From the IMG/VR virus record IMGVR_UViG_3300009684_000046, positions 1 through 49,859 of that record: a DNA stretch of 49,859 nt; one strand, given 5' to 3'. The position numbers and the translations under genes were made by a program. Shown piece by piece: positions 1 through 8,157 of the stretch. The notes under the pieces were generated by a model. That model did no database searches, had not been told where the DNA came from, and saw nothing but the letters and a program-made list of their open reading frames with translations. Within the stretch, counting starts at the first letter, position 1; every line of letters starts with the position of its first letter. Origin of the DNA: a virus.

Positions 1-1
1 A

Positions 2-343
2 CTTAGCAAGAATAACGATATTAGGTGGAGAGGTACTGATATTGATGTAATATTAGAACAAGCAGAACAAATTTTAGAAAAACAAATGATTAGTATAATT
101 GATGAAGTATCACCAAATTGGTACAAGTGTTACACTCAAGAAGATAAAAAAGCACACTTATCAAAAATATCAGAATCACTTAAACACCAAGAATTCAAAA
201 ACGATTGTATTAAATGTGATTATTGTAGTAAAGTAGTTAAAAATTTTATGGCTATTGATGTTTGGATGATAACAGACGATAATAAAAATGTGTGTTACGA
301 ATGTCAAATAAAAAACAATATTGGGTATGGAGAAAAAAAATAA
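2..343 (+). CDS. Zinc-ribbon protein, 5' end outside window
   Basis: The reading frame is open from base 2 to the TAA at 341-343, so the gene very probably begins left of the window; the first internal ATG at 86 is only a minimal start. The C-terminal half carries CIKCDYC and, about 30 residues later, CYEC, a CxxC...CxxC pair that would bind one zinc. The part before it is hydrophilic and helical, without a motif I recognise. It is followed at once by the paralogous-family gene at 354. Small zinc-ribbon proteins like this are common in large phages, but no function can be given. Confidence 0.6.
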   Translation, partial: LSKNNDIRWRGTDIDVILEQAEQILEKQMISIIDEVSPNWYKCYTQEDKKAHLSKISESLKHQEFKNDCIKCDYCSKVVKNFMAIDVWMITDDNKNVCYECQIKNNIGYGEKK

Positions 344-353
344 TTTAAATAAA

Positions 354-680
354 ATGGGAAATACAATAGAAAATAAAATGATGAAACTTCAGTTTAAGTA
401 TTTAGATTACTTATTTGAAGGAATGTATGAGGTTAAGTCAGATGAAGATGATGTTAGAATTTGGAGAAAAAACGAACAACCTGTATTAAAATTAGAATTG
501 CAAATAGGATTTATTCGCAAATTGTGGGTTTTAAACACATATTGGGATGATATTAGTGATATGTTATCATTAGATAATCGTGAAACTAAACAACTAATGA
601 GAGAATGGGCTGAAAAACGTATAGAATTAAAAGGAAAAGTTTACCCCCAACCACGAATATTAAGTTTTCTTAGTCAATAA
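354..680 (+). CDS. Divergent member of the QFKYLDYLF small-protein family
   Basis: This 108-residue protein is clearly related to the four tandem genes at 42335-43683. It shares QFKYLDYLFEGMYEVKS near the N-terminus, a central W..ISDMLSLD stretch and ETKQLMREWAE near the C-terminus. The ATG at 354 was chosen because it aligns with the starts of the paralogs; an upstream ATG at 321 would overlap the previous gene. Unlike the paralogs it lacks the leader M(K/R)I(L/I)ITEN and starts MGNTIENKM. A strong terminator follows directly. Function unknown; the family has one or two aromatic-rich strands and a C-terminal helix. Confidence 0.75.
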   Translation: MGNTIENKMMKLQFKYLDYLFEGMYEVKSDEDDVRIWRKNEQPVLKLELQIGFIRKLWVLNTYWDDISDMLSLDNRETKQLMREWAEKRIELKGKVYPQPRILSFLSQ

Positions 681-687
681 GAATTAG

Positions 688-714
688 CCCCTCACTAAAA
701 GAGGGGTTTTTTAT
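688..714 (+). terminator. Rho-independent terminator
   Basis: The perfect 6-bp stem CCCCTC/GAGGGG with a 7-nt loop is followed by six T residues. It ends the transcript of the family gene at 354-680 and separates it from the replication operon. Confidence 0.9.
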
Positions 715-743
715 TTGACTTAACACTCATTTACAACTATACT
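715..743 (+). promoter_or_regulatory. Candidate promoter of the replication operon
   Basis: TTGACT at 715-720 and TATACT at 738-743 are 17 nt apart, placed just after the terminator and 40 nt before the exonuclease start. This fits a primary-sigma promoter; the match to the Bacteroidota -7 box TAnnTTTG is only partial. Confidence 0.45.
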
Positions 744-782
744 TAATTAGAAACAATATTTTATCACCACACAAATGATTAA

Positions 783-1772
783 GTGAAGACACTTTTAATT
801 GATGGAAATAACCTGTATATGATAGGTTATAATGGAGTTAGGGACTTATTCTCAGGAAACGAACATATCGGAGGTATATACCATTTCATTAATACAATAC
901 GGAAGTTCTTAGAAGAACAGAATTACGACAAGGTAATCGTTTGTTGGGATAGTGAGTCCAACACATCGGTTAGAAAAGAGTTGTATCCAAACTACAAGGC
1001 ACAAAGAAGAAATGAGATGAGTGAGGAGCAATATGAATCTTATCTCCACCAAAGACAAAGGGTTAAACAATACTTGGAAGAAGTATTTGTTAGACAAATC
1101 GAATCCCCAAATAATGAGGCTGATGATTTAATTGGACAATATTGTAAGATTGCATTAGATGAGAATATAACCATCTTCTCGGCGGATAAGGACTTAACCC
1201 AGCTCATATCAGAAAGAGTCCAAATTTACTCTCCTATTAAGAAAGAATACTATAAATTCGGTGATATGATATCACTTAACAAAGTTGATATCCCCCATCA
1301 AAATGTATTACTAACAAAAGTATTTGTTGGTGATAAGTCAGATAATATTTCAGGTATTGATGGTCTTGGTGAAAAGACATTGGTTAAGTTATTCCCTATG
1401 TTACAAGAGAAATCTTGTACTATCACCGAAATCTTGGATAATGCACGACTTATCGGGCAAGAAAAGAAAGTTCCAAAAATTATCAATAAAATTTTGACTG
1501 GTGAATCAAAAAATGGTATACTTGGTGAAGAGTTTTACAATACAAATCTAAAAATAATTGATTTAGGAAATCCACTAATTACAGATGAGGCGAAAGAATT
1601 GGTAGAAGAAGTTTATAAAGAAAGAATTGACCCCACGGATAGGGGATATAAAAATCTAATGAAGATGATGATGGCTGACGGATTATTCAAGTATTTGCCG
1701 AAAGACGACAATGCTTGGATTAACTTCCTAAAACCATTTCTAAAATTAACAAGAAAGGAAAAGAAAAAATAA
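783..1772 (+). CDS. rnh: 5'-3' exonuclease / flap endonuclease (T4 RNase H type)
   Basis: This PIN-fold nuclease would remove RNA primers and 5' flaps during phage replication, like T4 RNase H and the N-terminal domain of DNA polymerase I. Metal-binding acidic residues are all visible: D7 in LLIDGNN, D56 in VIVCWDSE, E112/D114/D115 in NEADDLIGQ, D135/D137 in FSADKD, and D184/D187 in FVGDKSDN. The last run leads into a helix-hairpin-helix (GIDGLGEKT) that binds DNA. The length of 329 residues fits T4 RNase H (305). The start is GTG at 783; the nearby ATG at 775 is out of frame and hits a stop after three codons. It leads an operon with the helicase and ribonucleotide reductase. Confidence 0.93.
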   Translation: MKTLLIDGNNLYMIGYNGVRDLFSGNEHIGGIYHFINTIRKFLEEQNYDKVIVCWDSESNTSVRKELYPNYKAQRRNEMSEEQYESYLHQRQRVKQYLEEVFVRQIESPNNEADDLIGQYCKIALDENITIFSADKDLTQLISERVQIYSPIKKEYYKFGDMISLNKVDIPHQNVLLTKVFVGDKSDNISGIDGLGEKTLVKLFPMLQEKSCTITEILDNARLIGQEKKVPKIINKILTGESKNGILGEEFYNTNLKIIDLGNPLITDEAKELVEEVYKERIDPTDRGYKNLMKMMMADGLFKYLPKDDNAWINFLKPFLKLTRKEKKK

Positions 1773-1791
1773 CCAAAAAACAAAATAAAGT

Positions 1792-2244
1792 ATGAAAGAG
1801 ATGGACATTACGAAGATGGAATTTTTGTTGACACTTAACGATATTATTATCGTCCAAAGATTCTATAATGTGAGAAACTACAACCCAAGTGTGAGGAATT
1901 CTTTTGAGATTTACGACTTGATGTTTCAGATTAAAAACGAGTTACAAAACGACTTGAAGTGGAAGACAATTGTGTATATGATTGACAACAAATCGTTGAT
2001 TGAGCAAGACCCAAAAGTCATGAATACTTCTATGACTAATGAACCTGAATTTTTTAACATGTATATTAAAGTTGGGGATGAGACAATTTGTCATAGACAA
2101 TTTGATGCTAAAATGTATCCGCCAAAGATAAGATATACTGTGGATGTACGCCCTTACTTGAAAAGTATTCTTAAGGATTTGACTGACATTTTTTCAGAAC
2201 AAAATTTAACTTATGAATATCTCGGACTTCCGCTAGAGGCTTAA
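1792..2244 (+). CDS. Conserved-looking hypothetical protein in replication operon
   Basis: This is a 150-residue protein with no signal peptide or membrane segment. I do not recognise the family. It lies 19 nt after the exonuclease and 29 nt before the helicase, so a role beside replication is plausible from position only. The N-terminal half (TLNDIIIVQRFYNVRNYN...) and the C-terminal half (RYTVDVRPYLKSILKDL) look like a compact alpha/beta protein. The ATG at 1792 follows an A-rich stretch typical of starts in this genome; an alternative ATG lies three codons later. Confidence 0.7.
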   Translation: MKEMDITKMEFLLTLNDIIIVQRFYNVRNYNPSVRNSFEIYDLMFQIKNELQNDLKWKTIVYMIDNKSLIEQDPKVMNTSMTNEPEFFNMYIKVGDETICHRQFDAKMYPPKIRYTVDVRPYLKSILKDLTDIFSEQNLTYEYLGLPLEA

Positions 2245-2252
2245 TATTTATT
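2245..2252 (+). promoter_or_regulatory. TATTTATT octamer, candidate phage promoter
   Basis: This is one of about ten copies of TATTTAT(A/T) just before gene starts in this window. Here it lies 21 nt before the helicase ATG, the longest spacing of the set, so it is the weakest member. Confidence 0.35.
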
Positions 2253-2273
2253 TTAACACAAACACATTTTAGC

Positions 2274-3656
2274 ATGAATTCTGACAAAAATTTTAATTAT
2301 TTAGGTAATACATTTCAACTACAACTTCTTAACCAAATCATTTTAGACAAGGAATTTTCTCGTTCAATAATTGATGTTACTGAGTTGAACTACTTTGAGA
2401 ACAAATACTTTAAGATTATCATTCAGATGATTAAAGAGTATTATGTAAAGTATGAATCAACACCATCGTTTGACACTTTGGAACAAATTGCTAAGTCAGA
2501 AATTTCACAAGAACTTGCGGCAAAGATTGTCTTAGATACAATTAAGCAAGTGAAAGATGCACCATTTGAAGGTGTGACATTTGTTCAGGAAAAAGCATTG
2601 AAATTCTGTAAACAACAAGAATTACAGAAGGTGATGACAAAGGCTCAAAGAATTATTGATGGAGGAGAGTTTGAGAATTATGACACGTTAGAGGAAATGG
2701 TTAGAGAAGCCTTACAAGTAGGTGAGGTTGATAAAGGAACTGAGGATGTGTTCCACAACCTTGAGGATGTATTAAACGACGATTTTAGACATCCAATTCC
2801 GATGGGGGTACCTTCTATAGACAAACTACTTAAAGGTGGTTTGGCGAAGGGAGAGATAGGTGTGATACTAGCCCCAACGGGAGTAGGTAAATCAACATTA
2901 CTTACAAAAATGGCAAATCACGCATATAATCTTGGGTATAATGTTCTTCAGATATTTTTTGAGGATAACCCAAAGATTATACAAAGAAAACATTTCACAT
3001 TGTGGACGGGAATATCACCTGATGAATTGGCAAATCAAAAAGAAATGGTGATGAAAAAGGTTATTGAAATTAAGGAGACACTACCAAATAGATTAATCCT
3101 TAAAAAATTACCTTCCGACACAATGACGATGTTACAGATTAAAAACCAAATTAGAAAGATGATTGCTGAGGGTAATAAAATTGATATGGTACTTTTGGAT
3201 TATATTGATTGTGTTGTCCCCGACAAAAATCTTGGTGATGAGTGGAAAAGTGAAGGTTCAGTTATGAGAGGGTTTGAGGCCATGTGTCATGAACTTAATT
3301 TAGTTGGTTGGACTGCTACACAGGGTAACAGAAGTTCAATATCTTCTGAGGTCGTTACCACCGACCAAATGGGTGGCTCCATTAAAAAAGCCCAAGTTGG
3401 ACACGTTATTATTTCAGTCGCTAAAACTCTACAGCAAAAAGAAATGAAATTGGCGACAATCGCTATCACAAAATCTCGTATTGGTCCCGATGGAATCATC
3501 TTTGAGAACTGTAAATTTGATAACGAATTATTGGTTATTGACACCGAAAGTTCCGTAACGTTCTTAGGTTTTGAAGAAAACAAAGAAGTACAACAAAAGA
3601 ACAGAGTTAAAGAGTTATTGGAGAAGAGAAAAGAAAGAGAATCACAAAACAAATAA
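2274..3656 (+). CDS. dnaB: Replicative DNA helicase (DnaB / T4 gp41 type)
   Basis: This 460-residue protein is the hexameric replicative helicase that would unwind the fork and partner the primase at 34340. The N-terminal 150 residues form the helical DnaB-N region. A RecA-like core follows: Walker A APTGVGKST near residues 200-208, Walker B MVLLDYID with D at about 309, the WTATQGNR motif (H3-like) near 342-350, and a probable arginine finger in TKSRIGPDG. The length matches T4 gp41 (475). It sits between an unknown gene and the ribonucleotide reductase, in the same direction. I see no intein or frameshift. Confidence 0.93.
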   Translation: MNSDKNFNYLGNTFQLQLLNQIILDKEFSRSIIDVTELNYFENKYFKIIIQMIKEYYVKYESTPSFDTLEQIAKSEISQELAAKIVLDTIKQVKDAPFEGVTFVQEKALKFCKQQELQKVMTKAQRIIDGGEFENYDTLEEMVREALQVGEVDKGTEDVFHNLEDVLNDDFRHPIPMGVPSIDKLLKGGLAKGEIGVILAPTGVGKSTLLTKMANHAYNLGYNVLQIFFEDNPKIIQRKHFTLWTGISPDELANQKEMVMKKVIEIKETLPNRLILKKLPSDTMTMLQIKNQIRKMIAEGNKIDMVLLDYIDCVVPDKNLGDEWKSEGSVMRGFEAMCHELNLVGWTATQGNRSSISSEVVTTDQMGGSIKKAQVGHVIISVAKTLQQKEMKLATIAITKSRIGPDGIIFENCKFDNELLVIDTESSVTFLGFEENKEVQQKNRVKELLEKRKERESQNK

Positions 3657-3670
3657 ACTAAAAAAGAAAA

Positions 3671-5539
3671 ATGAATAAAATGGACGCATCTCAGAAGATA
3701 TTGTCTGACATTACGGTGTATATGAAATACGCCAAATTTTTACCCGAACTTGATAGAAGAGAAACGTGGGAAGAATTAGTAACCAGAAACATGAATATGC
3801 ACATTAAAAAATACCCCAAACTTGGAAGTGAGATTGTTGAGGTATACAAATATGTGTATGATAAAAAAGTATTACCCTCAATGAGGTCAATGCAATTCGG
3901 TGGAAAACCAATTGAAATTTCTCCAAACAGAATTTACAATTGTGCTTACCTACCTATTGACCATTTGGACTCATTTGCTGAAGCAATGTTTCTACTTTTG
4001 GGTGGAACAGGTGTTGGGTATTCAGTACAAAAACATCATGTTGAAAAATTACCTGAAATTAGAAAACCAAACTCAAACAGAAAAAGAAGATTCTTAATTG
4101 GAGATTCTATTGAAGGATGGGCTGATGCAATCAAAGTATTGTTCAAATCTTATTTTGGAGAACAGTTATCAACTCCTGATTTTGATTATTCGGATATCCG
4201 ACCAAAAGGTGCAAGATTAATTACCTCAGGAGGAAAGGCACCGGGTCCTCAACCTCTTAAAGATTGTATCCACAAAATACAAGGAATATTGGATACTAAA
4301 AATGATGGAGAAAAGTTATCAACAATAGAGGTACATGATATGATTTGTCATATCGCTGACGCAGTACTGAGCGGAGGAATCCGGAGAGCGGCTCTCATAT
4401 CCCTATTCAGTGCTGATGACCATGAAATGATTTCATGTAAGTCAGGCTCATGGTGGGAGAACAACCCACAAAGAGGTAGAGCGAATAACTCAGCAGCACT
4501 TGTAAGACATAAAATTACCAAAGAGTTCTTCATGGACTTATGGAAAAGAGTTGAGGCCTCAGGAGCAGGAGAACCAGGAATCTATTTTACAAATGATAAA
4601 GATTGGGGAACTAATCCTTGTTGTGAAATAGCACTTCGTCCAAATCAATTCTGTAATTTGTGTGAGGTAAATGTATCTGACATTGAATCACAAGAAGATT
4701 TGAATAGTAGAGTTAAAGCAGCGGCGTTCATCGGAACATTACAAGCTGGTTATACTGACTTCCATTATCTTCGTGATGTTTGGAGAAGAACAACAGAAAA
4801 GGACGCTCTTATTGGTGTATCTATGACAGGTATTGGTTCAGGTGTGGTACTTGGATATAATATGAAAGAAGCTGCAGAGATTGTTAAAGAAGAAAACTCA
4901 AGAGTTGCAGAACTTATTAGGATTAACAAATCGGCAAGAACTACAACTGTCAAACCCGCTGGTACTACATCATTAACATTGGGAACATCAAGCGGTATTC
5001 ACGCTTGGCACAACGATTATTACATTAGAAGAATTCGTGTTGGTAAAAATGAGGCGATATATAATTATTTATTTCAAAACCATCCTGAATTAATTGAGGA
5101 CGAATTTTTTAGACCTCACGATACTGCGGTTATTTCTGTACCACAAAAGGCTCCAGAAGGGTCCATCTTAAGAACCGAAAGTCCATTCCAACTTCTTGAA
5201 AGAATTAAAAAAATAACTCAAGAATGGGTTAGACCGGGACACAGGAATGGTTCAAATACTCACAACGTATCTGCAACAGTAAGTTTGAAACCCGAAGATT
5301 GGGAACTAGTGGGTGAGTGGATGTGGGAAAACAAATCATACTACAATGGCTTATCAGTATTACCCTTTGATAATGGGTCTTATATCCAAGCCCCCTTTAC
5401 TGATTGCACTAAAGAAGAATTTGAAAGATTGTATTCTAAATTACATTCAATTGATTTAAGTAAAGTTGTTGAATTAAGTGATGAAACTGATTTAAGTGGT
5501 GAACTAGCTTGTTCTGGAAACTCTTGTGAAATTAAGTAA
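3671..5539 (+). CDS. Adenosylcobalamin-dependent ribonucleoside-triphosphate reductase (class II)
   Basis: This enzyme reduces ribonucleotides to deoxyribonucleotides for phage DNA synthesis. Visible landmarks are C91 in YNCAY (first redox cysteine), the radical-site NPCCE at 315-319 matching the N-x-C-x-E triad, cysteines 328 and 331 in FCNLC as candidates for the second redox cysteine, and a C-terminal CSGNSC (C614, C619), the CX4C shuttle pair seen in Lactobacillus-type monomeric RTPR. The LLLGGTGVGYSVQ stretch near residues 110-122 is also typical. At 622 residues it is shorter than the Lactobacillus enzyme (about 740). No separate small subunit or activase lies nearby, which fits a B12-dependent enzyme. 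It follows the helicase by 14 nt. Confidence 0.88.
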   Translation: MNKMDASQKILSDITVYMKYAKFLPELDRRETWEELVTRNMNMHIKKYPKLGSEIVEVYKYVYDKKVLPSMRSMQFGGKPIEISPNRIYNCAYLPIDHLDSFAEAMFLLLGGTGVGYSVQKHHVEKLPEIRKPNSNRKRRFLIGDSIEGWADAIKVLFKSYFGEQLSTPDFDYSDIRPKGARLITSGGKAPGPQPLKDCIHKIQGILDTKNDGEKLSTIEVHDMICHIADAVLSGGIRRAALISLFSADDHEMISCKSGSWWENNPQRGRANNSAALVRHKITKEFFMDLWKRVEASGAGEPGIYFTNDKDWGTNPCCEIALRPNQFCNLCEVNVSDIESQEDLNSRVKAAAFIGTLQAGYTDFHYLRDVWRRTTEKDALIGVSMTGIGSGVVLGYNMKEAAEIVKEENSRVAELIRINKSARTTTVKPAGTTSLTLGTSSGIHAWHNDYYIRRIRVGKNEAIYNYLFQNHPELIEDEFFRPHDTAVISVPQKAPEGSILRTESPFQLLERIKKITQEWVRPGHRNGSNTHNVSATVSLKPEDWELVGEWMWENKSYYNGLSVLPFDNGSYIQAPFTDCTKEEFERLYSKLHSIDLSKVVELSDETDLSGELACSGNSCEIK

Positions 5540-5540
5540 T

Positions 5541-5741
5541 ATGGAAAACATAGAACAAAAAATTAGGGAGAAGGATAAACTTCTCCCTTCTTATTATTAT
5601 TTTAACGAAAAGGGTTTATTAGTTTTTACTGAGGACTATCATTTAAGTAGAGGACATTGCTGCGGTAATAAATGTTTGCATTGTTGTTATGACCCGAAAC
5701 ATGAAAAAGGGGTAACAAACATAAAAAAAACTAATACATAA
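5541..5741 (+). CDS. DUF5522-like cysteine-rich small protein
   Basis: This 66-residue protein contains YYYFNEKGLLVFTEDYHL followed by RGHCCGNKCLHCCYD, the pattern I remember for DUF5522, a family found mainly in Bacteroidota. The closely spaced cysteines probably bind a metal. The ATG at 5541 is preferred over an in-frame GTG at 5526, which would overlap the reductase. Only 1 nt separates it from the reductase stop, so the two are translated together. Function unknown; the link to the reductase is positional only. Confidence 0.75.
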   Translation: MENIEQKIREKDKLLPSYYYFNEKGLLVFTEDYHLSRGHCCGNKCLHCCYDPKHEKGVTNIKKTNT

Positions 5742-5749
5742 TATTTATT
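5742..5749 (+). promoter_or_regulatory. TATTTATT octamer, candidate late promoter
   Basis: It lies 3 nt before the gp25 ATG, at the very start of the virion gene block, which is where a late promoter is expected. A start point 5-7 nt downstream would give a leaderless mRNA. Confidence 0.5.
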
Positions 5750-5752
5750 TGT

Positions 5753-6214
5753 ATGTCAAATGGTAAAACATACGGTATAGCGTTTCCCTTTAATATTTCA
5801 AATCAAGGTAAGTACCTAAGATTAACTCAAACCGCTAATGATGAAATTAGAACTGATTTAATTCATTTACTCTTAACAAGAAAAGGTTCAAGATATTTTT
5901 TACCTGATTTTGGTACAAGATTATATGAATATATATTTGAACCAATGGATAGTCCAACCTTTAATAATATTGAGTCGGATATTAGGGAGGCTTGTGAAAA
6001 ATACATGCCACAACTTAAAATAACTAATATTTCTATAAAGGCGGCATCAGATGAAGAAGAAGTTAATGTTGTTACTACGGCAGGAAATGTTATTAATAAA
6101 GAATTTAATGTGCCGAATTCAAGTACTCAACCATACACAGCAAAGGTTAGAATTGATTATGCGATAACAGACGATGTATTTAATTCAAGAGATTTTGTAA
6201 TACTTAATATTTAA
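5753..6214 (+). CDS. Baseplate wedge protein gp25-like
   Basis: This 153-residue protein belongs to the GPW/gp25 family, a baseplate wedge component that nucleates sheath assembly in contractile tails. Typical features are the N-terminal half with TDLIHLLLTRKGSRYFLPDFG, containing the family's LLT..G.R...P.FG signature, and YEYIFEPMD shortly after, followed by a beta-rich C-terminal half. The length is near that of T4 gp25 (132). It is followed after 6 nt by the gp6-like gene, the same gene order as in T4. Confidence 0.9.
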   Translation: MSNGKTYGIAFPFNISNQGKYLRLTQTANDEIRTDLIHLLLTRKGSRYFLPDFGTRLYEYIFEPMDSPTFNNIESDIREACEKYMPQLKITNISIKAASDEEEVNVVTTAGNVINKEFNVPNSSTQPYTAKVRIDYAITDDVFNSRDFVILNI

Positions 6215-6220
6215 TATTAT

Positions 6221-8062
6221 ATGGGAGAAAAAAGAATATCATATTCCGTAAGGGATTTTCAATCAATAAGAACAGAATTAATAAATTTTGTTAAAACATA
6301 TTATCCAGAATTAATAGATAATTTTAACGATGCGTCTGTTTTTTCTATGTTCTTGGATTTGAATGCTGCGGTATCAGATAATTTACATTACCATATTGAT
6401 AGAAGTATTCAAGAAACGGTATTACAATACGCACAACAAAAATCATCAATATATAATATTGCCAGAACTTATGGATTAAAATTACCGGGACAAAGACCTT
6501 CAGTTGCTTTAGTTGATTTTTCAATTACAGTTCCGGCTAATGGAGATAGACCTGATGAAAGATATTTGGGTTTGTTAAGAAAGGGAAGTCAAGTTATTGG
6601 TGCGGGACAAGTATTTGAAACTGTTAATGATATTGATTTTACATCACCCTTCAATTCTGAAGGTTTTCCAAATAGAACTATTCGTCCTAATACTAATGGT
6701 AATAATACATTGGTAAATTATACTATAACAAAACGAGAAATTGTAGTTAATGGTATTACAAAAGTTTTTAAACAAACAATAACTCCTGGTGATGTTAAGC
6801 CTTTTTATGAGTTATTTTTACCTGAAAAAAATATACTTGGAGTTACTTCAGTTATTCAAAAAGATGGAACAAACTATTCTAATGTACCAACAGTTCAAGA
6901 ATTTTTAACTTTAAATGGGAAATGGTATGAAGTGGAGGCGTTAGCGCAAGATAGAGTTTTTATTGAAGACCCAACAAAACCTACGGATATGCCAGGAGTT
7001 AAAGTAGGGACTTATATTTCAACCGATAATAGGTTCATGACCGAATATACTCCTGAAGGATTTATGAAAATGACTTTTGGCGGTGGTAATACATCGGCCG
7101 AAGACCAGTTAAGAGAGTTTGCTAGAACGGGAATCAATGTTCAAAGTATCCAAACATATTTAAATAACTTTTCTTTGGGTCGCACATTAAAACCAAATAC
7201 AACATTATTTGTACAATATAGAATTGGCGGTGGTTTAGGAACAAATCTTGGAGTTAATGTTATTAATCAAATAGGTACAGTTTATTTCTTTGTAAATGGC
7301 CCTTCTGATGAAACTAATACATCTGTAATTACTTCTTTAAGATGTAATAATGTTACCGCAGCGATTGGAGGTTCAGGATTACCTACTTTAGAGGAAGTTA
7401 GAAATTTTATTTCATTTAATTTTGCTTCTCAGAATAGAGCGGTCACCGTAAATGATTATGAAGCTTTGATTAGAAAAATGCCATCAAATTTTGGAGCACC
7501 TGCTAAAGTGGCAATTTTGGAAGAAGATAACAAAGTTAAAGTTAAAATTTTGTCATATGATGCCAACGGTTCATTAACAGCAATAGTATCTAATACTTTA
7601 TTAGGTAATATTGCGGAATATTTGTCTAACTATAGAATGTTGAATGATTATATTTCTGTAGAAAGTGCCGAAGTTATTGATTTGGGAATTGATTTATCAA
7701 TAGTATTGGATGCTAGTCAAAATCAGGGTGTAATTGTTTCTTCAATTATAAATCAAATATCTACTTATTTTAATCCAGCAACAAGACAATTAGGACAAAA
7801 TGTTAATGTGTCAGAACTTAATAGAATATTACAATCACAAAATGGTGTTATATCCGTAACAAGCTTACAAATTTTTAACAAAGTTGGAGGACAATACTCA
7901 TCATCTCAAACATCTATGTCTTATATTGATTCTGAAACAAAAGAAATTGGTGTGGTTGATGGGACTATATTTGCAATGCCTAATCAAATATATCAAATAC
8001 GATTTGCTAATAAAGATATTAGGGTTAAAGTCAAGAATCTCCAATCAGTAAGTATTAGTTAA
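6221..8062 (+). CDS. Baseplate wedge protein gp6-like (baseplate J family)
   Basis: This 613-residue protein directly follows gp25, as gene 6 does in T4. The N-terminal region (YSVRDFQSIRTELINFVKTYYPELI...DASVFSMFLDLNAAVSDNL) is the typical start of gp6/gpJ-like wedge proteins. The middle region has beta structure, and SQNRAVTVNDYEALIRKMPS at about residues 405-424 matches the conserved VT..DYE.L...P pattern of the J family. The C-terminal part contains a gpJ-like alternating alpha/beta domain (SIINQISTYFNPATRQLGQNV). It would form the ring joining wedges around the hub. T4 gp6 has 660 residues. Confidence 0.88.
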   Translation: MGEKRISYSVRDFQSIRTELINFVKTYYPELIDNFNDASVFSMFLDLNAAVSDNLHYHIDRSIQETVLQYAQQKSSIYNIARTYGLKLPGQRPSVALVDFSITVPANGDRPDERYLGLLRKGSQVIGAGQVFETVNDIDFTSPFNSEGFPNRTIRPNTNGNNTLVNYTITKREIVVNGITKVFKQTITPGDVKPFYELFLPEKNILGVTSVIQKDGTNYSNVPTVQEFLTLNGKWYEVEALAQDRVFIEDPTKPTDMPGVKVGTYISTDNRFMTEYTPEGFMKMTFGGGNTSAEDQLREFARTGINVQSIQTYLNNFSLGRTLKPNTTLFVQYRIGGGLGTNLGVNVINQIGTVYFFVNGPSDETNTSVITSLRCNNVTAAIGGSGLPTLEEVRNFISFNFASQNRAVTVNDYEALIRKMPSNFGAPAKVAILEEDNKVKVKILSYDANGSLTAIVSNTLLGNIAEYLSNYRMLNDYISVESAEVIDLGIDLSIVLDASQNQGVIVSSIINQISTYFNPATRQLGQNVNVSELNRILQSQNGVISVTSLQIFNKVGGQYSSSQTSMSYIDSETKEIGVVDGTIFAMPNQIYQIRFANKDIRVKVKNLQSVSIS

Positions 8063-8103
8063 TAATTTATTTATTTAATAAACAAGTTATGTTTATAACG
8101 AGT

Positions 8104-8127
8104 GTATTTTTTCTTTTGGAAAAATAC
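8104..8127. other. Hairpin in gap before the giant tail gene
   Basis: The arms GTATTTTT and AAAAATAC (8 bp, extendable to 10 with a T.G and a C-G pair) enclose a short T-rich loop. No T-run follows on the plus strand, so it is not a standard terminator for gp6. It lies 10 nt before a TATTTATT octamer in a 95-nt gap and could be an attenuator, a processing site or an mRNA 3'-end stabiliser. Confidence 0.5.
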
Positions 8128-8136
8128 CCCATCAAC

Positions 8137-8144
8137 TATTTATT
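8137..8144 (+). promoter_or_regulatory. TATTTATT octamer, candidate late promoter
   Basis: It lies 13 nt before the ATG of the 1760-residue tail gene, downstream of the hairpin at 8104-8127. It is another copy of the motif shared by structural genes. Confidence 0.45.
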
Positions 8145-8157
8145 ATAAAGGTTATTA

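Noticed and set aside
3671-5539. Possible intein or frameshift in the ribonucleotide reductase
   Set aside because: The protein reads continuously through all motifs with normal spacing and lacks intein start or end signatures.
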